This document shows positions 22,600-35,300 of a DNA stretch of 64,000 bases, piece by piece; within the stretch, counting starts at the first letter, position 1, and each line of letters begins with the position of its first letter. Made by a program: the position numbers and the translations under genes. The notes below the pieces were generated by a model. It saw only the letters and a list, made by a program, of their open reading frames with translations, did no database searches and was not told the DNA's origin. Source of the DNA: Halichondria panicea (taxonomy: Eukaryota > Porifera > Demospongiae > Suberitida > Halichondriidae); NCBI RefSeq assembly GCF_963675165.1, contig NC_087387.1, forward strand, positions 1,849,501-1,913,500. Reading direction: 5' to 3'.

Positions 22600-22995
22600 C
22601 AGAGGAGGTCGGACATCACTTGAACTTTGCACTGTGTCTGTTCCAGCTGCTTTTCTTTTTTGCTGACTCAGCAGTAGCGTCTACTGTACTTATTATTTTT
22701 TTTTATTACTTCTGCTAGTCTCTATTAATTTTTAGCCGCCCTATAAAAGTGACTGATTCATGAGACAATATTTCTGCACGGTTTCTGTCACTGAATCTGT
22801 TGACAGCTAGTTGTGCTTGGTGTCTATGATGGTTACTGGACCTAACCCTATCAGTACATAATACCCATCTAGCTAGATCCGCCTAGATCCAGTCATGTTC
22901 TATTGCTGAGTCAGCAAAAACGAAAAGCAATTTGACCGGAATGTCATTAAAAGGTCATAATTAGTGAAAGTTCAAGTGATGTCCGACCTCCTCTG
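22600..22995. mobile_element. 396-bp Mutator-like MITE, 9-bp target duplication
   Basis: Ends are CAGAGGAGGTCGGACATCAC and its complement; longer inner arms also pair (GCTGACTCAGCA region). Exact 9-bp duplication ACTCCAAAT at 22591-22599 and 22996-23004. No transposase. It sits in an older repeat whose flanks read CTCATTTGGAGTGGCC. Confidence 0.75.
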
Positions 22996-23358
22996 ACTCC
23001 AAATGAGACTCGCTACCTCTAGTCATTATGGCCATTATTTCTCTAATTATCCAATGAAATATTGAAATCATTTTTTTTCTTGTTCTTTGTTGCCTCTATT
23101 GGGCTCTAAGCACATGGTTGGCTGAATTTTTGTAGCTAATTCATTGATGACGTAACAATTTATATGATTTCATAGTAATGAATAATGATAATACTGCTCA
23201 CATCCGTTTATAATTTACTGGAGTCTCTGACGGAAAACTACAGTCTCATTTGGAGTGGCCTAACCAACTGAGTCTCAAAAATATATACTGGGTATTGTAT
23301 GCAACAATTAACATGCACGCACTATACTTAAAAATCTAAAATGTTGTCCCCATACTAT
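22996..23358. other. 3' flank of MTHFD1, no gene
   Basis: AT-rich sequence with the repeat word CTCATTTGGAGTGGCC near 23250. It should contain the MTHFD1 3'UTR and polyadenylation site (minus strand), but no unambiguous AATAAA on the minus strand could be fixed. Confidence 0.4.
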
Positions 23359-26300
23359 CTAAAACAATCCATCAATCTCTTCAGTAACAGGGTCAATGTC
23401 TATATCAAAGAAGCATGGTCGAGTGGGTAGCCCAGGCATAGTACTGATATCTCCCACCAGGGGGTATATAAACCCCGCCCCTACACTCGCACGGATATCT
23501 CGTATCGGGACCACGAAATCTGACGGTCGACCTTTGAGTGACGGGTCATGTGACAGAGAGAGGTGTGTCTTTGCCATACAAATAGGGAGTCCACCGAACC
23601 CTAGTTGCTCATAGCGATCCAGTTTGATCTTGGCTTCTTCAGCAAGGGTAATGTCAGATGCTCCGTAGATCTTGCAAGCGATAGTGCGTATCTTCTCCTC
23701 GAGGGACAGAGAGAGGTCGTAGAGGAACTTGAAATTACTGGAAGAAACGGATGCTTTCCTCACGGCCTCGGCCAAGTCCACCGCACCAGCACCTGTGTGT
23801 GTGTGTGTGTGTGGGGGGGGGGGGGGTGAGGGTAGCATGGTAGGTATAGGTACTTTGTATACAGGCAAATACAAGTTGATACACTGTACCGTACTACATG
23901 TACATGTATGAGTATATGTACACGTGTAATGATAACATGTTTAGAGACTCACGTATACGTATATACGTCGGTACTGAAGGAAGACTATACACCCAGAGAG
24001 TCAATAGACCAGAGTAATTATGTCCCTAAATATTAGAGTTAAGAGCTAGGCTCATATAAGTCACGCTCCAGTTGATTTACACTATCTCACCTCCTGTTGC
24101 CCAGTGACTGCAGATGATGGCATCGAATGCTCCAGAAGCTCGACTGAGCCTCTGTACTAGCTCCTGCTCAGCTAGACTATCTGTAATAAATCCATTGATT
24201 GCCACGACAACAGGGACACCAAATAATAGAACATTCTCAATGTGTTTCTGAAGATTTTGGAACCCAGCCTCGACCAGCGGCAGGTTCTCCTGTGAGGGTG
24301 TGCGTAGTGTGAGGGCGGCTAGACACTGTGACCATAAGGCATAATTTAATTACACATGTGTGTATTATCAAAAGTTCATTAGAAAGGGTACGCAACTCCA
24401 CTTAAAACCGTAGTAGGCGTTTCTTCTAACCTACGTCACAACCACATGCTATGAACTGTGAAATCAAATTTGCAAGAGCATTTTACACAGTCATATCAAG
24501 ACAACTAGACTTTGTACTTTCTGTAAATGGAGTGTTTCGGTAGGTAATAACTGACCTGAGAGTAGACAGGGTCTAGCGGCTGCCCTGAGGTGACAGTTGG
24601 CCCACCACCATGCATCTTGAGAGACCTCACTGTTGTTACCAGGACAGCACAGTTGGGAGCCAGATCTGCACAAGGAGGGAAGGTAGTCTGTGCCATTGTG
24701 TTCATTCATTTATCATGCAACCATGCACATACTCTTTACACATGCAACACAGTTATGTAAGCAATCCCTGTACGTGTGCTAATCTTTATGCGTACACAAT
24801 ACATTTTTATGATCAAAATATGAATGTACACACTTGTATAGGCAAGGACCATTAACATGCAATACAGTACTACCATGCACAATACACTACATTTTCCCAC
24901 CCACCACTGTATCTGCACTTGATGTTGAAGAATTTCTCCATGCCAATGTCCGCTCCAAACCCCGCCTCTGTGACCACAAAACCCTCCTCTCCCACTAGCT
25001 TCAACGCTATTTTGTCTGCCAGTATGGACGAGTTGCCGTGGGCGATGTTGGCAAATGGTCCAGCGTGCACAAATACAGGTGTGCCCTCTGAAAGTAAAAA
25101 GACTTAGGACATGGTATGCAGTTTTGTTTAAGTTATTTACCACACAGAATTCACATCACATAACCACAAGTAAATCTCATTAGTAGCTAAACAATGTTAG
25201 GGGTAAGTGGTTAAACATCATAAGTAAATTCTCACCCAGGGTTTGCATGAGGTTTGGTTTGATGGCGTCTTTCATTAAAACAGCCAGTGCTCCTGTTACT
25301 CCAAGATCATCTGCCGTTATTGTATTGCCCTGGCTGCTACTGGCAACCACAATCCGTCCAATCCGCTCCTTCATATCCGCGAGGTCATTAGTGAGAGCGA
25401 GTATTGCCATCAGCTCGCTGGCCACAGAGATATCAAACTGGGTCTGTGCATGGGGTTAGGGTGAATGGTGATTGGTGTCTACCACTGAGTTAAAGGCTAT
25501 ATAATTGGGGCGTCGCCCGATTTCTGTGTAAGTTTGTTTCATTCGTTTCACGGAAACCGGGCGTTGTGTTATTCACAGTTCGGTACAAAACATATCAAAT
25601 TTTCTTGCACTGCACAACTATTTTCCAGCCTTAATACCGTATAGCGGGTAATTTTCGGGGGACAAAATATTTGTGGTTCAGACATTTCATGGGTAATATC
25701 GAGCTTGCACTGCAGGTAAAGGTAAGCAAGGTCGTGGGTAAAATATTCGTGGTCAGACTTTCAACCACAAAAACCACGAATATTTTGCCCCACGAAAATT
25801 ACCCTCTATACAATAGTGAGAACAAAAATAATGGTCTCAAAATAATTATGGCTGTAAACGTTAAGAATAAATCATATGTTGGTTGAAGGGTTGGCGAGCA
25901 GTGTATAATTATACTTGGAATTCAGGCTAAGTTTAAGGGATGCAAGTTAGCCCTATACTATGAAGTGGTGCTTGGGGTTCCTGTATTGATAATGGTGGGT
26001 ATATACTGAAAGATAAACTGTGGGCTGTGTGTATAAACTTGTGGTATCCTGGTAAGATATGATCCCCTCACCTCTCTGCTGTGACCTTTCTCAGTCTTGC
26101 TCTGACCGATGGTGATTTTACGGAGATAGCGATCGTTGGTATCCATGACTCTGTTCCATGTGATGGTGGAGGGGTCAATGTCCAGTCGGGAGAACTGACC
26201 AATCTCAGCACTGCTCAGATCACCAGGGTTCCTGTATTTAAAGGAAATTATGCAACAATTAGCATTATAATTATAGTGCATGCATAATTATGTAAAGAGT

Positions 26301-29300
26301 CTTGAATACGTACACAAGTTCATTTACAAGTTCTCTTAATTATTATGTCATAAAAATGTGTGAGGGTATAATTATAGCTAGAAATATGCAATTGTTATGT
26401 TATCATCTTGGGTATACATGCACATGCTAGTCTCGCGGGCCATACTCAAGTATCAGATTGTGGAGTATGGGACTATACATATGCTGGCTGCTACAGAGTA
26501 CATGCATAATTGTAATTTGCTAGCAGCCTTGACATCAAACTCAAAGTGCACAAAATGTATAATTATAATTATTGGCAAAATAATTATAGTGCAATGTACT
26601 ATTATACACCGTATAACAGGAAAATTTGCTGGGTATTATATTTGGTGAATGAACCATTTGAACTGACTTGGTGTTTCTTAATTTGGCGTCTCAGGCGTGG
26701 CTACTACAGCAATGACGTTGTATCCACCGGAAAACTTTAATTTTAGGTTTTAAATTTGGTGGTCTTCTGTAAAATTTGCCAAATCACCAAATTAAAACAG
26801 CCACCAAATATTTTCAGTTATACGGTTATACCCAATTTAGGGCAGACACATATAGTGGACAGCAGCTGTCACAACACAGAGATAATAAATAAACCATAGT
26901 GTGCATATTGTGGGCGGGGATCATTTATTCAGACAAATAGGCAAGTTGTGTGTGTAATATTGAACAGTGTGTTTATCCACCCACTAACAACGATTCCACC
27001 CACTTTTATATCAACTAGCCACAAAGAACACTGCCAACAAAGTGAGTGATCTAGCACATTAAGCAATAATTAACAGTATAACTATAAACATACACAGATG
27101 TCCAGCAAACTGACCATTGATGATCTCCATGAGATAACAACAGAGCTGCTACCAGCTAGAAACGAATGGCAGGAAATAGGAACGGCTCTAGGTCTTAAAG
27201 CATCCGACATACAAGGAATAAACAGCACAAAACCGCAACGAGCACTTTCAACAGTGTTGACTACTGCCCTCCAAAGGAGATCAGATCTCACCTGGGGAAA
27301 ACTTATTGACGTCTTAAGAGAACCATTAGTATCACAAGATGCTCTAGCAAACAAACTAGCAAAAAAATATGGTGGGTTGTTTTTTTAATTCCCCGTGCCA
27401 GCTGACACAATGTTACTTTGAAATTCTATAAAATGGCTACCTTCTCTCGTAGGAGCTTCAACGATGCCAGACAGTCGAACACTCCCAAAAAGTATAACAT
27501 TATGAACAGTTAGTGCACACCATTCATACTATCCTATACATTACAGACTTAAGCTCTAAAGAAGACTCCATTGATGGTGTACCACCACCAGACGAAGACC
27601 CTGGTAAGTGCATGCAATTAAGCCTTCTGTGCCAATCCATACTACGTATATCTGTATGGGCAATACACGATATACTATACACACTCTACCGAGATTACAC
27701 CTACTCAAATTGAACGCTACGCAAAAGCAATGGGTGCATGGAATATGAAGAGTTCTATCTTAATGGTTTGGAATTAAGCATAGATATAACTATATAGAGG
27801 ATATGGATTGAAAACAAAAGTCAAAATGTCTACTTTTACACAGGGTGTGTGGCTTAATTCTGAAACCATCCGTGTTGCCGGCCAAACCCCGGGAACCACT
27901 ATTATATTTTGAAGGCCTTATGCAGAACTTTTTAAGCCTCGCACCCCTTGATGGTGGGTATATTATGTGGAATTATCAATCAAATTCTCGATTGTTGGGA
28001 AATAAGCTACAGGTACACAGCGTTTTGTTCACACTTCTGAGATACTTCTGTATCAGAGGAAGTCCGACATGCGTGCACGAATCACTACAAGTTCAGTGCA
28101 TTGATGTCATTGCGGTGTCATGTGATAATGCCTGGCCACAATGCACTGAACTTGTAGTGATTCGTGCACGCATGTCGGACCTCCTCTGCTTCTGTATATA
28201 TACCATACTGGAAACCACTCCCCTTCTCTTGAAGAGAAAGGGACTGGAAAGCTGCAGTGTTGAGAGTTGTCCCTTTGTAATGCAATTGCACGTAATGCGT
28301 AAAGTATGGGTGATATTGCTTCAGCCTCGAGAACAGACCATCAGTGACGTACTTATACTCGAGGCCGATATATTTTGTGCCAGCGCGTGGGCGGTGGCAC
28401 ATGACTATTTGTGACGTTTGCATTCTTGTGGGAGTGTGACATTCTTCATGCAGCACTGAGACACTCTCAACATGACAGCTTACCAGTCTCTTTCTCCCCA
28501 AGAGAATAAGGGACTAGTAAGCTGCCAGTATATAAGTATTATAGTATAGCTAAGACTGCCTAACTAAGTAGTGTACTAGCTGTATGACTTCAACAATGGA
28601 AAAAAAGTGCACGTTCAGCAGCAGGATTGTTGTACTGACAGTAAGCCAATCGTTTGTCTCCTAGCCTGAATATATAGGCCTCGAAAAACCGGGGCAACAC
28701 GGATGACAATTAGAGACCGAATCCATTCCCACTCCATCTTTTCTTAATCTACGAATGAAGCAAGGGAAATTTTTCTTTTAGTTTCTCAGAATCAATTTAA
28801 ATGCCTTGAATACCCCCATTAAATAAATTTAGTGTTTTAAATTTTTAGACTAGTGAAGGGGGAAGCTGAATTGTTTGGGGGGAAAGCTTCCTCCCTGGTG
28901 GAATAGGCTTATTTTCGAAAAACGGTCGATTGGTCGAATTTTCACCACCTATAATTGGGTTACATATCAGTGCTTGAAATTCGCATATAATTATAGTCAA
29001 TATACAACAATGGTAATCGAAGTGTATTTACATGCAGATAGTCCACAACTATATTCAATGAAGAATCGACAAGCTCTGATCATCAACATCGTCAAGCACC
29101 CAACGAAAGAGAGACACGGCTCAGACAAAGACAAAGATGCACTGGAAGAAACGTTAAAAATGCTGGGATACACTGTGCATATTGAAACAGACCTAAAACG
29201 CGATGAGATAATTCCAAAAGTTCTCGAACATGCAGAAAAAGACAAACACTGCGACAGTTTTATCTGCTGCATCTTGGCACACGGTAATCAGGGTGTGGTA

Positions 29301-32300
29301 TTTGGGTCAGATGGAAAGGAAGTCGAGATAAAAAAAATTTCAAAGGAACTTAACACGATAAAACAGTTGAGAGGGAACCCGAAAATATTTTTTTTCCAAG
29401 CTTGTCAGGGAAGTGATGCTCCAAAAGGTATAGCTGCGACTGATAATGTGTCCAGTGTAAGTGGTGCTAAGCCTATAGAGATAGATGTAGCCATTCCGAA
29501 ACTGCCTCGAGATAGCGACTTCTTCTACGGCTGTGCATCGTCTTTTGAAACTGTTTCCATGCGAGACCACAACGAAGGCTCACTGTACATACAGGCCCTT
29601 TGCCGAGTCTTAAAGAGAAAGTACAAAAAAGAAGATCTTATAACCATGGTTACCAGGGTCCACTATCAAGTTGCTGGGGATGAACGACAACTACCAACGG
29701 GCGAGTCCTACCAACAGCAACCACAGCTAGTGTCCACTTTAAGGAAACTAGTGAAGTTTTAGTTCGTAGAACATGCATACAGACGTAGCAACATCCAGTT
29801 AGTTTTAACAAGAAATGTACGTATATAAGGCAATTTAGCACAAGGTTAGTGTAGGTAGGAGATAGTATCATTATAATTATACATGTACATGCATGCACAT
29901 GTATAATTATAACGATACTGACATGTATAGTACTACATACACACACTTACGTTTTGTTAATTCCCAGTTTTTTTAGCCTCCTCAATTGAATTGCTGAAAA
30001 TGTTCTCTTTCCATTTTTTGTGGGCACCAGTCGATTGAAGAGAGCCTGAGGGCAAGACAGTCACTAATTATAGTAGGAAAAGAAATTCAAAGCATTATAA
30101 TTATACAATTGTGCCGACAGGTTTGGGTAAGCGAGAAAAAGCTATCACTGATTGGGCACAATACTTTAAAGCTTCATACTAGGTGGTTACGCTGTGAACA
30201 GCTTATAGTGATCATAATTATTGAAGCGGACTACATGTAAAATATTATTATGTACTTTGTTCGACTGGGTGTTCTCGTGGAAGATCCTGGTGTCAATCTG
30301 AGCAGCTAAGAGATTATTAGCAGCTGTGATAGCGTGGATATCACCCGTCAGGTGGAGATTGAAGTCCTCCATGGGGATCACCTGAGAGTATCCCCCACCG
30401 GCAGCACCCCCTGTGATGATAGGGTGTGTGTGACTGCGTTATAGAAAAAATGAGGAGGAACGGTATCTATAATTTTATAATGTAATTTGATGAAAGGTCA
30501 CATATATACCATTAGATCGCGTGACGTCCCCAAGTATGAAAATATTATATCAAGAACAACAGATAAAGGACCTCTGAATAAGGGACACTGTATCCCATCT
30601 ATAAAGGACAGAACTTCTGTCCCAGTTTACATACATAATAATACCTGAGGCTACATAATAGTTATTATAGTACACGCATTGAAGAGTGCACACCTACCTT
30701 TAATCCCAAAGGTTGGTCCCTGCGATGGCTGCCTCACACAAGCAAACACATTAAGCTTAAGGTGAGCTCCCAAAGCCTGGGCCAGACCAATGGTGGTGGT
30801 GCTCTTGCCCTCGCCAAGGGGGGTGGGCGTCACTCCAGTCACAACCACGTACCTGTGACAGTGTGAGGTGCATGTGTGGGGTGAGGATGCATACGAAGTG
30901 ACGATGCAAGAATGGCTACTAGAGAAAAAGTGTGCAAAATGAAAGGCAGAATGAAATGAGCTCATGCAATAATTATGCTTAGCCAGTTCGCTTGCATGTA
31001 CATGCACAGTAGATAGTAGAGTAGAGCACTGAAGTGCTAACCCCCCTTGGCAGTCAGTAAAGTCAGCAAAAAAGCCTGGAGTTTTAGAAATATATGGCTC
31101 CTATAGTATATGTTTTGGCAACAACCCCACATCATAATTATAGCTCTAGAGATCCTTCCATTGTTCCTGGTACGGGATCACTTCAAAAAAAGTAAAGACT
31201 GCATGCGTGTAGCTAAACCCTCGGCTGTTGACATGAATAAGAAAAGTAATAAGACCTATAGAAACCAGAAGAGTGTTATATGAACCTATATATGTGAACA
31301 ACATACACATAATATACATGCATGTACTGTGACAGTGTATCTATATATATAGATAGTCACCTTCCATTGGGCCTTTCTTTGAGTCTTTCCAGCACAGAGA
31401 GTGAGACCTTCGCTTTGTGTGTGCCATACAGCTCCGTCTGCAGGAGGGAGGAGATAAAATATAGCCGAGTCTTGGGCAATGTCTACTTAAATTGCTCGAA
31501 TTGTGTCCTAGGTAGACTTCATGTATTATATGTCATGTACAGTACACGTCAATAGAAGCATTGCATGGCCATATGTTGTAAAACGAGGAATACGGAATGG
31601 AATGCATGCATGGAATATGGAATGGAATATATGGAATGACGTAATGAAGAGTAAAAACATATTTTTAGCGGACACATGCTAGCAGAGCTGCATGTATAAA
31701 AGAATTAAGAGAGGGCATGCAACAGCAAAACAGCAGAATCCACGATGAAGGTTTCTATAAACTTCTCTGTCGTTATAACATGACTGAGCCGTGGCTATGA
31801 CTGGTGGCTAAACCATGTTTTTAGTCTCTCATTAGGGGAGCATTAGAAATGCCTAATTATTATTTAACTAGCGGAGTTGAGGGCTAATTAACAGTCATCA
31901 GTCATAGTCCGGCTCACCCTCCAAGGAGCGTTGCGGTAATTATGGGTATGTATAGTTGTACTTTATGAACTGCCTCATGTTCTTGAATGTGTAGTTAGGG
32001 TTAAGTGCAAGGCATGCACTTAGCTATGTTTCTCGGAGCATCGAGAATTAAATGTGCATAAAGTGCTAAAAATAGAATTTTTTCTTTTTAGTACTTTTTT
32101 ATTTTTAACACTTCATGCAAATGCACAATCATTCATCCGCACATTGGCACCCTAAACGCTAGTGGTAGGATTTAACTTCAAAATGATACCAAGATTGCTA
32201 AATGCGTGTTAATTCCCAGCTTGAGATATAGTATGAAACGATATTTTGATTTCTCCATACAAAAGATGATCATTCAGTATGTCTCTTCAACACTGAGGTA

Positions 32301-35300
32301 TAACTTGTTTATAGCATATATCACCAATGGTTAAAAAAGCAAATAAATGTAGGAGAAAGATTAATATAAGCTTTGGAGCCTAGACTTTCACTCCACCTAT
32401 TTGGGGGGACTAAGCCCTATCACGTATGTGTAATTGCAGAAATTTTATGTTGGACTATGTAGCTAACTAGTGTTAGACAATAGACGTTTTTATTCTCGTC
32501 TATAAAAGCTTTTGTAACACTTTTACTTGTAAGTCATACATACTGCACTATAATGATGAAATGAATGCTCTATAATAACAAGTACTGAAAGCTGCGCTGT
32601 GCTAATGCCTCTCGAAGAAACAGATCAAGGTCAGAATACATGTAGGTTGTAATGTGCGTGCACGTGCACTTAGGGCATTGAACTGTGACACGTATTGTAT
32701 GTACATAGGCCGGGAAAAAACCTCAAAATTGCTAAGCTCTCGCAGATACCCATGCATTTTTGATGATTTGTACCCATAAACCAATTAGTGACTGTAATTA
32801 GCTAAGGTCAAGTGGTTCCAGCCTCCTCTGTGCCAGGCCCACACGATTGTTTCTTATCAATCAACAGTCAGGGTTTCATCTAGTGGGGGGCTGGGGTGAA
32901 CCTTCCCCCCAAAATATTCGTATAATAATAACATCATCACATGAGTACTGTCTATGATGTGGAATCAGAGGAGGGAGGACACGATTAACCTTTAGCTCTA
33001 ATTAGCTAATTATCGCGACCTTTTAATGAAATTCTTTGAACGATTCATCTTTTCTTTCTTTATAACCTCTACACATTGGGACACACAGAACAGTACTGTA
33101 GTATGAGTGACAGGCAATTCTTGCAGGCACAGAGCAAACTATAAACATAAAGGGGTGCTAGAAGCTGAGACTGTTAGTGTCATTGATGTTCTTCATGTTG
33201 GAGACACTCTGAACTAAACAATTCCATGTTGCAGCTTTATCACAAAGACAGGAGTGCCTGGGGTGCTTCTCACAGGGATCTTGGAGACAGGAGTGCTCCT
33301 CATAGGGATCCTGGAGACAGGATCAAGAGTGCTTCTCACAGAGACAAGATCAGAGTGCCTGGGATGCTTCTCACAGGGATCTTAGAGATAGAAGTACTTG
33401 AGGTGCTTCTTATAGGGGTCCTATTACCTTCAGGTCGTGACAACTTGGCCATAGGGGTACCTCCAGTAGGAGAAAAGGCTTACTTTGCTCTAGCTCTTGT
33501 GTCCAATATGTAGAGGTTATAAAGAAAGAAAAGATGAATTGTTCAAAGAATGTAATTAAAAGGTCGCGATAATTAGCTAATTAGAGCTAAGGTTAATCGT
33601 GTCCTCCCTCCTCTGATGTGGAATATGTAACTAGATCTACTGTGATGCACTAGCATGTAATAGGGGTGTGGTCAACAAATGTGGGAGTGGCCAAACATTT
33701 TGCAGCGTGCGTAAACCTTCCCCCCAAAACTTTTAATCCTATAGATGAGAAACCCTGACAGTCTATTGTATAGAACACAACCAGAGACAGTCAGGCTGCC
33801 TCTTCTTTATTATGGATCAGGGGGACTCACCAAGGACTTCCCTAATTGTATATCATAGGAGGTTTTCCAGGAAAAATTAATTACTGTTATAGTACATACA
33901 GCGCAATACAATAGTAATTATATGCATGAGTAACTTGCATTCCCTCAACCTACCTACCTGAAAACCTGTTATTATACTCAGCAATCATCTTTGCCCTATA
34001 GAAAGATGACTATAATGTCACTTTTAGCTGCTATGCTAGTGTGTGGACTGTTCAATCAAATTGGATTAGCTCAAGGTAAGAAAATTATTCATGGAGTACA
34101 CTGAAGAGCAGGAAAGTCTTTTGGAAGGGCTTTTGCTGAATGACTATAAAAGACCATGCATTAGCAACTCTATTCATTTACCTATAATTATAATAGCTAT
34201 GTATGTATATTATGTGTATGCCAGACCATTGTATTAATCCTACGTACCCTAACCCAACCCCCCTATTAAATGACATTGACAATAACAATTAAATTGTCTC
34301 CCTAGTTGCTACGAACCTTCAATGCTTACAGTTTCGTTACTAGTACGAGATGAAAGTTCAAAGTCATTGTCAGATTGAAATATTTGCTTGCCTACCGGGT
34401 CCAAAATGTTGACTAAAAATCAGTGAAACAGTCAATTTGGTCTGACCTTGTTATGACAAACGAGTTAGTCATTTTATTCTATGCAGAATCAACTCAAGAT
34501 CATCAGAAGCCCATATGTGTTATACATGGCTATACCATACAGGGTGATTTCATATACGTATGCGAGGCTGTACAATCTAATGTACAGATTATGCACGTAA
34601 CAGTGGGCGGTGGACAGCAGTATCGAAACTTAACACAGCTAGTCGATTATGTTCGACTGTCTAAAGGAAAAAATTGTCTATACGTTGATTCATATACTGA
34701 GCGATGCACCAGACTCCGCGTTGAGTTAGGAAAAGAACTAAAAGGGGCCAATGTATCGGTGTGTGTACTACATGGACCCAAGAATGATACTAAAAACGAC
34801 TGCAGCACCCAACTTGATCTGACCAGTATAACAGGTTAGTAATAATGTGTCAGGGGAGTATATAATTATACGTAAGTGGACCAAGGGAAGCAAGGGGGTA
34901 GTTGGAGCTAGGGAAGGAAATGGATAATTGGAGGGAAGTAGGTGGATAGTTGGAGGGGTTTATAAACCGGAAGTTAAATATATATACACAGATTTATACA
35001 AGTGCATTTTTCTTCTCAGATGAACCAACACAAACTAATTTAAATAACAGCAATACAGACTCAGGTAAGTAGTACAGCTTAATACTATACGGACACAGAA
35101 TAAGACACAATCCATCACAGGAGTACCCGGGGAAGACTGTGCAAGGAATTTAACTATCACTGGTGTTTTACTAGGAGCTGCAATTGTCGTCCTCTTCATT
35201 ATTATTAGTGCTCTATGTATCATCTACGTTTATAAGAAGCGTGTGGCTCTACTACACAAACACAGCCAAATCGCAAGAGAGGTAAATAAATTGTACCTAC

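Noticed and set aside
27845-28414. 189-codon plus-strand frame
   Set aside because: It runs through an inverted-repeat element and the nested 135-bp MITE; the same protein word appears from both arms and no family fits.
33226-33513. Repeat protein with SHRDPGD units
   Set aside because: The frame comes from a short tandem repeat inside a 650-bp MITE; no start context or homologue.
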